Origin: CADEEN01 sp963740395 | GTDB lineage: Bacteria; Pseudomonadota; Gammaproteobacteria; Burkholderiales; Burkholderiaceae_C | Reading direction: 5' to 3' | Length of the DNA: 64,000 nucleotides | Assembly (NCBI GenBank): GCA_963740395.1 | Contig: CAVUEP010000015.1 | Span: 62,001 to 126,000, forward strand | Shown here: positions 46,204 through 53,419 of the stretch, piece by piece | Numbering within the stretch: position 1 is the stretch's first letter | How the letters are laid out: each line of letters begins with the position of its first letter | Program-made: the position numbers and the translations under genes | The notes under the pieces: model-generated | What the model saw: only the letters and a program-made list of their open reading frames with translations | The model's database searches: none | Told to the model about the DNA's origin: nothing

Positions 46204-46327
46204 CGTTCGAGCTAAGCGGGCGCCAGCGGCGGGCCGCCTGGCCCCGGGTGGCGAAAATGTACCGTGTACCGCCAGCCGGGGCCAGGTGGCCTGCCGTTGG
46301 CGCTCCGCTTGAGCGAGGGGTTAGGCC
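46201..46327 (-). repeat. attC site 1, interrupted by the IS
   Basis: Integron recombination site, about 127 bases left. The minus-strand 5' core is GCCTAAC at 46,321-46,327 and CTCGCTCAAGCGGAGC follows; the 3' side reads CGCTTAGCTCGAACGTTA, then the IS takes over in place of the final GGC. It closely matches sites 7 and 12, including the central AAAATGTACCG-type loop. Confidence 0.9.
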
Positions 46328-46830
46328 GCCGCGAGAGGACGTTCATAGAGAAGTACCTCGGTGCGGACGCTGCCATGTTGGTAGGGCTTGGACTCACCTG
46401 TCGGCGCGAAGCCGAGTCTGGACCAGAAGCGCATGGCCCTCTCGTTGGTCTTGAGGACTCCAAGTCTCAAGGCATTGCAGGTTCGCCAGGTTGCAGCGAC
46501 CTCGAGGACTCTTGCAAAGGCTTGAGTACCATAGCCGCTCCCTTCGTAAGGCTCGGCGATGAGCAGCAAGCCAACGTAGGCGACGGACTCGGACGGATAT
46601 CCGCGAATCAAGTCGACGCAGCCCACGAGCGTCTGGTCTTTGAAGACGCCAAAGACAAACTTGTCCTCGTGGCTCTTGCCAGGCGGGAGGGCCGCCAGCA
46701 TCTCGGCCGCAGCGCTCGGTGAAACCGGCATTGCAGTCGCGATCTGGGCATAGCCAGGGGCATGCTCCAGAAGACGCTGCAGCGCGGCCAGATCAAGCGG
46801 GACCGTGGAAATGGGATTGAGACGGAGCAT
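46321..46830 (-). CDS. Cassette A: GNAT acetyltransferase
   Basis: A 169-residue GNAT protein from the ATG at 46,830 (a GTG at 46,839 is also open). It has PYEGSGYGTQAFARVLEVAA as the acetyl-CoA loop and NERAMRFWSRLGFAPTGES at the C-terminus. The TAA stop is part of the attC core GCCTAAC, so the cassette is extremely compact. GNATs are among the most frequent integron-cassette products. Confidence 0.88.
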   Translation of the reverse strand: MLRLNPISTVPLDLAALQRLLEHAPGYAQIATAMPVSPSAAAEMLAALPPGKSHEDKFVFGVFKDQTLVGCVDLIRGYPSESVAYVGLLLIAEPYEGSGYGTQAFARVLEVAATWRTCNALRLGVLKTNERAMRFWSRLGFAPTGESKPYQHGSVRTEVLLYERPLAAA

Positions 46831-46856
46831 GCGGACCACAAGAGCGGCCTTCAGCG

Positions 46857-46928
46857 GCCTAACGTTTGAGCGCAGCCGTGTGCGAAGGCCGCAGGCCGTA
46901 GCACATCGGCTGGAGCGAAGGGTTAGGC
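46857..46928 (-). repeat. attC site 2 (72 bp)
   Basis: Begins GCCTAAC and ends GTTAGGC in both readings, with a short imperfect stem (GGCCGCAGGCCG centre). The body differs from the 129-base sites, so it belongs to a different attC lineage. Confidence 0.88.
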
Positions 46929-46941
46929 CGCACTCTCGAAG

Positions 46942-47205
46942 CTAGGACTCTAGTGCTCTGAAGATGAGCAGGAGTATGGGTGGACCGACTGCAATTGCAA
47001 GCGTGGCAAGTGCTAGCCCTGTTAGCGGACGGGAACTGCGCGCCCCAAGAAAGCCAACAAGCACCAGCGCCAAGAAAGAAACCGCTGCAACCGGCATTGC
47101 CAAGAGGCCCATGAAGGAGCCACCACCGCGGGATGCGACGAAGACAACAACGTATGCGAACACCTGAACGAGCAGCGGAAGAAAGAGACCGAAGAAGAAG
47201 CGCAT
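46942..47205 (-). CDS. Cassette B: small three-helix membrane protein
   Basis: An 87-residue protein from the ATG at 47,205, with membrane segments FFFGLFLPLLVQVFAYVVVF, LLAMPVAAVSFLALVLVGFL and LALATLAIAVGPPILLLIF. No family recognised. It fills its cassette between two attC sites. Confidence 0.78.
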   Translation of the reverse strand: MRFFFGLFLPLLVQVFAYVVVFVASRGGGSFMGLLAMPVAAVSFLALVLVGFLGARSSRPLTGLALATLAIAVGPPILLLIFRALES

Positions 47206-47238
47206 TGTGGTGTTCTGGGTGGCGCCAGTAAGCGTGAG

Positions 47239-47307
47239 ACCCAACGTTTGAGCTAAGCGGGCGCCAACGGCTTTCCGTTGGACCTCTGCTTGAGCGAGGG
47301 GTTAGGC
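47239..47307 (-). repeat. attC site 3 (69 bp)
   Basis: Minus-strand 5' core GCCTAAC, 3' end CGCTTAGCTCAAACGTTGGGT. The outer arms match the long sites but the central stem is short (GCCAACGG and CCGTTGG). Confidence 0.88.
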
Positions 47308-47745
47308 TGCACTTGAAGGTACGCCCTGGGCCCGGCTCCAGAACGACAACAGTAGCTCAAGCGCAGGAGCTCGATCGGCAGGCGTGGCAGCGGCCTCGCG
47401 CTGCAGCTCCCAGCTTGCCTGAGAGATTGATTGGAGCGCGGACGCTGCAGGCTCGGCGAACCCCATCGACCAAGTCGAAAAGTAGCGCTGCTGGACCGGG
47501 CCAATGACAAGCTCAATGAGGCCGTGATGCATGCGCGAAGCCTTTATACGTGAATAGACTTGTCCAACCCCGTCTTCGGGTCCCTCGAAATACTGAAAGA
47601 ATGATCCATCGTGATGGAGTAGGGCTCCGCTCACGTTGACTTCGGCATTGAAGTTTCGGGCGTCCAGGAGAAGTGCATCTAGTTCCGCTGGGGTGTGGCG
47701 GCGGACGGCGCTGCTTACATAGGCGACGGCGATAAGAGGTGGCAT
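47302..47745 (-). CDS. Cassette C: BLUF-domain blue-light sensor
   Basis: A 147-residue protein consisting of a BLUF domain and a 50-residue C-terminal helical tail. BLUF domains bind FAD and switch on blue light. The photochemical residues are present with exactly AppA spacing: Tyr9 in VAYVSS, Asn33 in ARNFNAE, Gln51 in FFQYFEG, Trp92 and Met94 in STWSMGF (AppA 21, 45, 63, 104 and 106, a constant offset of 12). There is no fused output domain. The TAA stop lies in the attC core. BLUF cassettes in integrons are unusual. Confidence 0.92.
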   Translation of the reverse strand: MPPLIAVAYVSSAVRRHTPAELDALLLDARNFNAEVNVSGALLHHDGSFFQYFEGPEDGVGQVYSRIKASRMHHGLIELVIGPVQQRYFSTWSMGFAEPAASALQSISQASWELQREAAATPADRAPALELLLSFWSRAQGVPSSAA

Positions 47746-47755
47746 GTGGTGTGCA

Positions 47756-47866
47756 GCCTAACGTTTGAGCTAAGCGGGCTGCGGCAGCAGGACGCCTCTT
47801 GCCCAGAATGAAATGTAGGCCAGCGGTGGCATGCCGCTACAGCTCCGCTTGAGCGAAGGGTTAGGC
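47756..47866 (-). repeat. attC site 4 (111 bp)
   Basis: Minus-strand core GCCTAACCCTTCGCTCAAGC at the 5' side and CCGCTTAGCTCAAACGTTAG at the 3' side, with a distinct central region. GCC of the core provides the last codon of cassette D. Confidence 0.9.
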
Positions 47867-48283
47867 CTCACTGACGGTGAGTATGAGCGCGACGGCATAC
47901 AGAGCAGTGGCCAAAACGATGCCTCGAAAGGGCACGCTGAACCAGTAGCGCTTACCCAGAACCACATAGCCGAACAGCAAGCACAGGCCGACCACGAGCA
48001 AGAACGGCGCCCCAAAGAGGAACTCGGCCTCAGCGACGGCGAGGTAGCCGTACACAAGGCCGAAGAGGATGGCGCCGTAGCTGTGGCTTGCGTTGAAGCC
48101 GACCCAGGCCTTCCACATCGTTGTCTGACGAGTGATCACCGGACTGTCGGCTTCCATGGCCTGGCGCAAGCTGTGACTTCGCGGATGGAGCTTGGTGCCG
48201 ACTAGCGTGAACCACAGGTGCGCGAGACCAAGCGCGAGAATCACTAGTGCACCTGCGGCGATGAGATAGGCACGCAATGGCAT
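47861..48283 (-). CDS. Cassette D: four-helix membrane protein
   Basis: A 140-residue protein from the ATG at 48,283 with four membrane segments (AYLIAAGALVILALGLAHLW, AILFGLVYGYLAVAEAEFLF, LLVVGLCLLFGYVVLGKRYW, GIVLATALYAVALILTVSEA). The loop WKAWVGFNASHSYGAILFG resembles small LIC_13387-type membrane proteins, but the function is unknown. Its stop codon is supplied by the attC core. Confidence 0.82.
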   Translation of the reverse strand: MPLRAYLIAAGALVILALGLAHLWFTLVGTKLHPRSHSLRQAMEADSPVITRQTTMWKAWVGFNASHSYGAILFGLVYGYLAVAEAEFLFGAPFLLVVGLCLLFGYVVLGKRYWFSVPFRGIVLATALYAVALILTVSEA

Positions 48284-48301
48284 CGGTGTCGATACTGTGA
48301 G

Positions 48302-48412
48302 GCCTAACGTTGGCGTTAAGCGGGAGCCGACAGCGGGCCGCACGGAAGGGAGAATAACGAAGCCCCGTAGTGCGGCCCGCTGTTGGCTCTCCGCTTGAAC
48401 GACGGGCTAGGC
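48302..48412 (-). repeat. attC site 5 (111 bp), variant core
   Basis: The cassette-proximal core reads GCCTAGC instead of GCCTAAC, while the recombination end is the usual GTTAGGC. The body contains a long perfect stem (GCGGGCCGCAC and GTGCGGCCCGC). Confidence 0.88.
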
Positions 48413-48423
48413 CGCATTCTTAC

Positions 48424-48927
48424 CTAGCCCCGGTTTCGCTGGTGACCGGCAGATGCACGCTCGTTCCCCCGCTTGTAGTTGCCAGTGACCCGCGCCATGA
48501 GTTGCTGTGCGTCCGCTTGACTGAGGGCCTCAATCTTGCCGATAAAACTCACAGCGTCACGACCTCTGAGCGTTGAAGCCAGCCGATCGTAGTGCAGGAC
48601 TTCGACAGAACCGTCCTTCCGAGTTCGGTAGGTGAACCCGAGTTCTTCGGGCGTCGTGTTACTCCTCTGCTGAACGGCCAAGGCGCGCTGAACTTCGCTG
48701 AGGAAACTCTCGACCTCACGAGGCCCGTTGACCGGGAAACGCGTGAACTCGCCTGGCTGGAGCTTCAGGTCCGCAAAAAGCCCCTTCGGATCTTCATGAA
48801 AGTGCAGGAACGCAGAGCCCCTCAAGTAGAAGGTGCCAGCCTTCCGCTCGGTGAGTTCCGCGTGCTTGCGAACCGAGCGTAGCACTGGATCTAGTCCCTG
48901 CAGCGTCTCGAGAGTGGCGTGCTTCAT
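48424..48927 (-). CDS. Cassette E: hypothetical two-part protein
   Basis: A 167-residue protein from the ATG at 48,927. The N-terminal 70 residues (RKHAELTERKAGTFYLRGSA and FLHFHEDPKGLFADLKLQPG) look like a compact alpha/beta domain seen in integron-cassette hypotheticals. The second half (FTYRTRKDGSVEVLHYDRLA, VSFIGKIEALSQADAQQLMA) looks like a separate domain. I recognise no named family. It has no signal or membrane segment. Confidence 0.72.
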   Translation of the reverse strand: MKHATLETLQGLDPVLRSVRKHAELTERKAGTFYLRGSAFLHFHEDPKGLFADLKLQPGEFTRFPVNGPREVESFLSEVQRALAVQQRSNTTPEELGFTYRTRKDGSVEVLHYDRLASTLRGRDAVSFIGKIEALSQADAQQLMARVTGNYKRGNERASAGHQRNRG

Positions 48928-48930
48928 GCG

Positions 48931-49059
48931 GCCTAACGTTCGAGCTAAGCGGGCGCCAGCGGCAGGACGCCAGGGCCCGTGCTGTGAAAATGTGCGGCGC
49001 ACCACAGGCCGGGCCCTGGTGGCCCGCTGTTGACGCTCCGCTTGAGCGAGGGGTTAGAC
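48931..49059 (-). repeat. attC site 6 (129 bp)
   Basis: 5' core GTCTAAC and 3' end CGCTTAGCTCGAACGTTAGG on the minus strand, with long GC-rich arms (GGGCCCGGC-type) around an A/T loop. Same group as sites 1, 7, 10 and 12. Confidence 0.9.
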
Positions 49060-49083
49060 CGCACTTTCATCTGGACCGCCAGG

Positions 49084-49533
49084 CTACCGAGCAGCGGCGG
49101 CTGAAAAGACAACAAGCACGCCGAGACCGATATTGACTGCAACGAGTTGGCGGATGCTGTTGAGCGTTGCAGCTGCAGCAGGCCATGAGGACTCAGCGCA
49201 TTGCTTTCGAAGCCGCGGGAAGTGAACAAAGTAGACAATGAAAAACAGGAGCGCCATTGCAAGACCGACCCCAAGCATGATGTGCCATCCAGGCGGGGCA
49301 TTGCGGAACCCCACTTGCAGAAACATGGCCAACCCTGTGGCGACGAGCAATGCAATTGCTACTGCCATGTAGGGCAGGAAGCGAGTGAATGTTGCAGCCC
49401 AAAGTGGTAAGCGCTGGGGCGGTGCGAGCACTTCTGCCGCGGCGGGACGCAGGCAAAAGTAGGCGAAGAACATGCCGCCAAGCCATGCAATCGCGCCAAG
49501 CAAATGAATCGATAGGAGCAGTTGGTAGAGCAT
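49084..49533 (-). CDS. Cassette F: CopD-like four-helix membrane protein
   Basis: A 149-residue membrane protein with the CopD-like hallmark LSIHLLGAIAWLGGMFFAYF and three further segments (YMAVAIALLVATGLAMFLQV, MLGVGLAMALLFFIVYFVHF, QLVAVNIGLGVLVVFSAAAA). CopD-type domains occur in copper-handling and haem-related membrane proteins. The role here is unknown. Confidence 0.8.
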   Translation of the reverse strand: MLYQLLLSIHLLGAIAWLGGMFFAYFCLRPAAAEVLAPPQRLPLWAATFTRFLPYMAVAIALLVATGLAMFLQVGFRNAPPGWHIMLGVGLAMALLFFIVYFVHFPRLRKQCAESSWPAAAATLNSIRQLVAVNIGLGVLVVFSAAAAR

Positions 49534-49553
49534 TGAGGACGTTCGCTTGTACG

Positions 49554-49682
49554 GACTAACGATTGAGCTAAGCGGGCGACGACGGCAGAACGCCAGGCCC
49601 GGGCTGGCGAAAATGTACCGCGTACCGCCAGGCCGGGCCTGGTGGCCTGCCGTTGGCGCTCCGCTTGAGCGAGGGGTTGGGC
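49554..49682 (-). repeat. attC site 7 (129 bp)
   Basis: 5' core GCCCAAC and recombination end GTTAGTC on the minus strand. The central loop AAAATGTACCGCGTACCG is shared with site 12 and, with one change, site 1. Confidence 0.9.
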
Positions 49683-49697
49683 GTCACCGCAACGTGC

Positions 49698-50273
49698 CTA
49701 GCGAGCTGACATAGGCGCTAACGGTGGCACGGCGCGATGGGCTAGGCTCAGAACCCGTGCGAGCCGCCAACGTCCGTCTTGTAGACGCCACAGATGTACG
49801 AACTTTGTCAACGTGCTTGTGCTGGCACCGCGCTCGTCAAATCTTTGCACCCCAATCTGTGCGGCTCCGTAACCTTGTATCGGGTACACCCTCAAACTAC
49901 CAGGCACTACCGTTCGCTTTACGCCACGCTGACCCGGACACGAAGCAGTGAGTCGACGGGTGTTTTCTCGTACTTGTTCACCTACCGCTAGACCAGTTTG
50001 ATCGTGATAGAACTCAACGTCGTCAGCAAAGATGGCGTTGGCCTTCGCTGCATCGCAGGTCTCGAAAGAGGCTTCGAATAGGGTACGGTCCATCTTCGCA
50101 AGTGCATCAAACAGCTCTCCAGACTGCAAGCCGTCCGCGCTTGCCGCAAGAGGCAACGCGGACATGTGCCCTTCGCCTTGGACTTCTGGGATCTTGCTTC
50201 GCTGATTTGGCGGGCTTACGCAACCAAGCGACACGACTGCAGTGACGGCTGCAACGATGAGGAATCGCAACAT
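49698..50273 (-). CDS. Cassette G: lipoprotein with SnoaL/DUF4440-like domain
   Basis: A 191-residue lipoprotein with signal LRFLIVAAVTAVVSLGC and lipobox SLGC. Residues 55-180 form an NTF2-like fold of the SnoaL/DUF4440 type: LAKMDRTLFEASFETCDAAK, ANAIFADDVEFYHDQTG and the late HLWRLQDGRWRLARVLSLAH. Such folds bind small ligands; the substrate is unknown. The first 40 mature residues are a flexible linker. Confidence 0.82.
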   Translation of the reverse strand: MLRFLIVAAVTAVVSLGCVSPPNQRSKIPEVQGEGHMSALPLAASADGLQSGELFDALAKMDRTLFEASFETCDAAKANAIFADDVEFYHDQTGLAVGEQVRENTRRLTASCPGQRGVKRTVVPGSLRVYPIQGYGAAQIGVQRFDERGASTSTLTKFVHLWRLQDGRWRLARVLSLAHRAVPPLAPMSAR

Positions 50274-50288
50274 GCTCTCCGATGTGAC

Positions 50289-50417
50289 GCCTAACGTTCG
50301 AGCTAACCCGCCCGGAACGGACGGGCGCCTTGCCCGCGGGACCGATGATGACCAAAGACGGTATCGCGGGCAAGGCGGCCGGCCGTGGAGGGTCGGGTGT
50401 TGAGCGAGGGGTTAGGC
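50289..50417 (-). repeat. attC site 8 (129 bp), copy 1
   Basis: Core GCCTAAC and GTTAGGC with stems CCGCCCGGAACGGACGGGCG and GCCCGCGGGAC. Site 13 is the same sequence apart from two substitutions (CGAG to CTAG, and AAGGCGG to AAGCCGG). Confidence 0.9.
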
Positions 50418-50451
50418 CTCACTGCAGACGGACCGGCAGTGGCAGGTGAGC

Positions 50452-50760
50452 TCACTTTTCGGGGTCCCGGGGGCCAGGCGGCCGAAACTTGCCAAGAGCG
50501 GCCGCAGCGATGACTACCAGACCGACAACCATGAACAGGATGCCCCAGGCGCCGGCGAACTGACTCACTCGGTCCTCCACCGTGGTTCCAGGTGCGCTAG
50601 GCATGAACAGCCAAGCCACCAGCGCGAACATGGCGAAGAGCGTCGCTATTGCGACCCTCCGCGGCGTGCCACGTCGCTTCCAGGCGACGTGAAGCAGGTA
50701 GCTCCCGGGTCCAAGCACCGCGAGCGTGACAACAACGACTGCGAGCGACTCTGCGATCAC
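50452..50760 (-). CDS. Cassette H: small membrane protein, copy 1
   Basis: A 102-residue protein with three membrane segments (IAESLAVVVVTLAVLGPGSY, IATLFAMFALVAWLFMPSAP, GILFMVVGLVVIAAAALGKF) and a Pro/Arg tail. Function unknown. An identical protein is encoded at 53,420-53,728; the only coding difference is a silent change in the proline codon before the C-terminal Glu-Lys. Confidence 0.82.
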   Translation of the reverse strand: MIAESLAVVVVTLAVLGPGSYLLHVAWKRRGTPRRVAIATLFAMFALVAWLFMPSAPGTTVEDRVSQFAGAWGILFMVVGLVVIAAAALGKFRPPGPRDPEK

Positions 50761-50780
50761 GAGCTACGGTTCGGTGTGAG

Positions 50781-50906
50781 GCCTAACGTGAAGCTAACCG
50801 GGCGGAGACGGCAAGGCAGCCCGGCCGCGAGGCGGATGATGGACATGCGGAGCCTCGCGGCCGGGCTGCCTTGCCGTTGGAGCTCCGGTTGAGCGCAGGG
50901 TTAGAC
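50781..50906 (-). repeat. attC site 9 (126 bp)
   Basis: 5' core GTCTAAC; 3' end GGTTAGCTTCACGTTAGGC, lacking a few bases found in other sites. The perfect stem AAGGCAGCCCGGCCGCGAGG pairs with its complement across the loop. Confidence 0.88.
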
Positions 50907-50907
50907 G

Positions 50908-51387
50908 TCACTGGGTGTTCAGCTGCTTGAGCATGTTGATACTGGTCACCTTGTAGCCAAGAGAGCTGTAGAGGGCCTGGGCGCCAGTGTTCTGCTTGAA
51001 CACGTGGAGTCCGATGCTGTGCAGACCGAGATGACGAACGATAGGTTCAAGGAGTTCGAAGGCTGCCCGCGCATGCCCTTGTCGCTGGTGCTTTGCGATA
51101 ACCTCGACGTCGTACACGAATGCGGACTTGATGCCATTCTTCTCGACGACCGCGAACCAGATGACGCCAACAGTCTCTTGTTTGGCGTCGTCTCGGATGT
51201 CAAAGACGAAGTTGTTTGGGGTGCTCAGGCCCTGCGGAAGACTCTGATCAAAGTCCTCCAGCGCCCGTTCGAACGCTCCAGAGCTCGGCCATCGGCCTGC
51301 GGTGACGTTGTCGTGGGCATAGCCCTTCGCCGAATCCAACCGGTAGGCATCGAACGACTTCTGCTGCATGGGGTGAATCGAGGTCAT
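50908..51387 (-). CDS. Cassette I: GNAT acetyltransferase
   Basis: A 159-residue GNAT protein from the ATG at 51,387. It has VYDVEVIAKHQRQGHARAAF as the acetyl-CoA region and FKQNTGAQALYSSLGYKVTS as the C-terminal GNAT signature. The N-terminus WPSSGAFERALEDFDQSLPQ is family-typical. Substrate unknown. Confidence 0.88.
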   Translation of the reverse strand: MTSIHPMQQKSFDAYRLDSAKGYAHDNVTAGRWPSSGAFERALEDFDQSLPQGLSTPNNFVFDIRDDAKQETVGVIWFAVVEKNGIKSAFVYDVEVIAKHQRQGHARAAFELLEPIVRHLGLHSIGLHVFKQNTGAQALYSSLGYKVTSINMLKQLNTQ

Positions 51388-51407
51388 GCGGTGATTAGTG
51401 ATGTGAC

Positions 51408-51537
51408 GTCTAACGTTGGAGCTAAGCGGGCGACGACGGCAGGACGCCAGGCCGCGGGCCGATGAAATGGACCGCGGTCGCACCGGCCCGGGTCTGGCGG
51501 CCTGCCGTTGGCGCTCCGCTTGAGCGAGGGGTTAGTT
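51408..51537 (-). repeat. attC site 10 (130 bp)
   Basis: Recombination end GTTAGAC; 5' core AACTAAC. The body belongs to the 129-base group but with its own central loop (GATGAAATGGACCGCGG). Confidence 0.88.
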
Positions 51538-51546
51538 CGCACTGGG

Positions 51547-51570
51547 TGCCGGGCACCAAAAAAGGTGCCC
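51547..51570. terminator. Hairpin downstream of cassette J gene
   Basis: On the minus strand GGGCACC, a T6 loop, then GGTGCCC form a perfect 7-base stem inside cassette J, between its stop codon and the next attC. It has no trailing T-run, so it may slow transcription or protect mRNA and is not a clear terminator. Confidence 0.35.
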
Positions 51571-51663
51571 CATTGCTTAGACGCTTCGGATGGACTTGGC
51601 CGGCGGCACAGTTTTGTGTCGGCAAGTCCAATCTTTGCCTCTCACAGTCTGATGGTGGACAGT

Positions 51664-51927
51664 CTATTTTTGATGTGCCTGGGCGTAGACACGTAGGAGA
51701 TCGGTTACCAGGATTCCATTGATCTTCATGCCTTCAATGTTCGCATCGCCGATATCGACGTTTCCAAAGCATACATTTTGGAATCGAGCGTCAGTAAAGG
51801 CCACGTTTCGGAAGACAGAGCCGCGCAGATTGACATCCTCAAATGCGGTTCGCTCGAGGTCGACGTCAAGAAAGTGTGAATCGACCAGAGCGGTGTGCTC
51901 GTGCTTCAGTGAAGGATTGCTGGACAT
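51664..51927 (-). CDS. Cassette J: pentapeptide-repeat protein
   Basis: An 87-residue protein of about nine tandem pentapeptides with Phe or Leu/Ile at the central position (FLDVDLERTAFEDVNLRGSV, FRNVAFTDARFQNVCFGNVD). These form a right-handed quadrilateral beta-helix. Some family members mimic DNA (Qnr), but this one is far shorter than Qnr proteins and no resistance function can be claimed. About 125 bases of non-coding cassette lie downstream. Confidence 0.85.
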   Translation of the reverse strand: MSSNPSLKHEHTALVDSHFLDVDLERTAFEDVNLRGSVFRNVAFTDARFQNVCFGNVDIGDANIEGMKINGILVTDLLRVYAQAHQK

Positions 51928-51948
51928 GTGGAACTCCTCGTTTGTGCG

Positions 51949-52006
51949 GCCTAACGTTGGAGTTCAGCGCTTGCCGTAGGCAGTCCGCTGCAATGACAGG
52001 CTAGAC
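51949..52006 (-). repeat. attC site 11 (58 bp), shortest
   Basis: 5' core GTCTAGC, 3' end GCGCTGAACTCCAACGTTAG on the minus strand, with a small central hairpin. It resembles the compact attC sites of mobile integrons. Confidence 0.82.
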
Positions 52007-52015
52007 CGCTGGCTG

Positions 52016-52405
52016 CTAAATCTCAGCATAGATTTCCAAGACATTCCCATCAGGGTCTCGGAAGAACAATGTGCGATGACCCCATTGCTGATCAGTTGGA
52101 CCGGAGATGATGGTGACACCTCGTTCCTGCAAAGTGGATGCGCAAGTGGCGACCTCGCTTGGCGTGACTCGAAAGGCGAGCTGTAACGAGAGCACGCCAG
52201 TTGGAGGAGACGGATCATCGAAGATGAGTCCACGCTCGGTGAGCGCGAGGATGTTGGAGCCGACTCGGAACTCAATCCATTGAGCTCCAAGCTCTTTGTG
52301 GAGCGACAAGCCGAGGGTCTCTCCGTAGAACTTGCGCATGGTCTGCATCTGTCGCGCAAAAATCACTGTGTAGTCGAGGCTGCGTATTGGTAGTTTTGAA
52401 TCCAT
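52016..52405 (-). CDS. Cassette K: VOC-family (glyoxalase/dioxygenase-like) protein
   Basis: A 129-residue vicinal-oxygen-chelate protein. It shows the paired beta-alpha-beta-beta-beta pattern, with KFYGETLGLSLHKELGAQWI in the first half and RTLFFRDPDGNVLEIYAEI ending with the conserved metal-ligand Glu. Family members include glyoxalase I, ring-cleaving dioxygenases and antibiotic-binding proteins; the substrate cannot be told. Confidence 0.88.
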   Translation of the reverse strand: MDSKLPIRSLDYTVIFARQMQTMRKFYGETLGLSLHKELGAQWIEFRVGSNILALTERGLIFDDPSPPTGVLSLQLAFRVTPSEVATCASTLQERGVTIISGPTDQQWGHRTLFFRDPDGNVLEIYAEI

Positions 52406-52434
52406 GGCTGAAGACTCCGTGAAGGTCTACGGCG

Positions 52435-52563
52435 GCCTAACGTTCGAGCTAAGAGGGCGCCGGCGGCAGGACGCCAGCGCCCGGCTGGCGAAAATGTACC
52501 GCGTACCGCCGGCCGGGCGCTGGTGGCCTGCCGTTGGCGCTCCGCTTGAGCGAGGGGTTAGGC
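52435..52563 (-). repeat. attC site 12 (129 bp)
   Basis: Core GCCTAAC and GTTAGGC with the shared central AAAATGTACCGCGTACCG. One arm reads CTAAGAGGGCGC instead of CTAAGCGGGCGC. Confidence 0.9.
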
Positions 52564-52564
52564 C

Positions 52565-53204
52565 TCACTGACGCACATAGCGCAAGTGTGTGGCGGCCGG
52601 ACCATCAAGCACCTTGTCGATGCGAAACTGCGGCCCCGGCTCGCGCAGGTTCTCGAAGAGACGTCGCCCGCCGCCGAACACCACGGGCGCCATCGCGATT
52701 TCCAGCTCGTCGATCGACACCCAGGTTCAGATACTGCTGGATCACGTCCGCGCCGCCCGCGATGCGAATATCGCGACCGCCCGCGGACTCCCGAGCCAGC
52801 TCAAGGGCACGCTCCGGGCCGTCGTTGACGAAGTAGAATGTCGTCCCGCCCGGCCGCACCCAGGGTTCGCGCTTCTCGTGGGTAAGAACGTATACCGGAG
52901 TGTGAAACGGAGCCTCCTCGGGCCATGCGACCTCGCCTTGCTCGAACATTCGCTTGCCCATGATGTTGGCACCGCTGCGCTCCATGGTGCTGCGAACCAG
53001 GTCATTGACCGGACCGGTCTCTCCGCCTGGTCCGAACTTGAGGTTCTCGCGGAAGTACTGCTGATTGAGGATCCAGCTCATCAGCGCACCCCACTTCGCG
53101 CCCCAGTTCTTGTACTCGGGCCTCTCCCAGTTCTCCATGGTCATTCCTTCCGGTGCCATGTAGCCATCGAGGCTAAGTCCGATGTTGACGAATACTTTGC
53201 TCAT
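52565..53204 (-). CDS. Cassette L: RibD C-terminal/DHFR-like reductase, one frameshift
   Basis: A dihydrofolate-reductase-fold protein of the RibD C-terminal family, about 212 residues. The ATG at 53,204 (AGGA 5 bases upstream) starts SKVFVNIGLSLDGYMAPEGM. It has NIMGKRMFEQGEVAWPEE and RDIRIAGGADVIQQYLNLG. Near 52,725 the frame changes and continues LEIAMAPVVFGGGRRLFENL to YVRQ and the TGA at 52,565. The match across the break is complete, so this is likely a single indel error. Confidence 0.88.
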
Positions 53205-53256
53205 CACGATCCTTTGTGTTTACCGGCGCTCGCGCACCGATGGTCTTGTTTGTGGG

Positions 53257-53385
53257 GCCTAACGTTCTAGCTAACCCGCCCGGAACGGACGGGCGCCTTG
53301 CCCGCGGGACCGATGATGACCAAAGACGGTATCGCGGGCAAGCCGGCCGGCCGTGGAGGGTCGGGTGTTGAGCGAGGGGTTAGGC
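53257..53385 (-). repeat. attC site 13 (129 bp), copy 2 of site 8
   Basis: Same sequence as site 8 with two substitutions. Together with cassette M it forms a repeat of about 500 bases of 50,289-50,789. Confidence 0.9.
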
Positions 53386-53419
53386 CTCACTGCAGACGGA
53401 CCGGCAATGGCAGGTGAGC

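Noticed and set aside
50446..50892. 148-residue plus-strand frame opposite cassette H, with a sister frame opposite cassette M
   Set aside because: It exists because the two cassettes are copies of each other. It has no family resemblance and runs antisense to the membrane-protein gene and through attC.
51664..51927. Qnr-type quinolone resistance gene
   Set aside because: At 87 residues it is less than half the length of Qnr proteins and lacks their loops.
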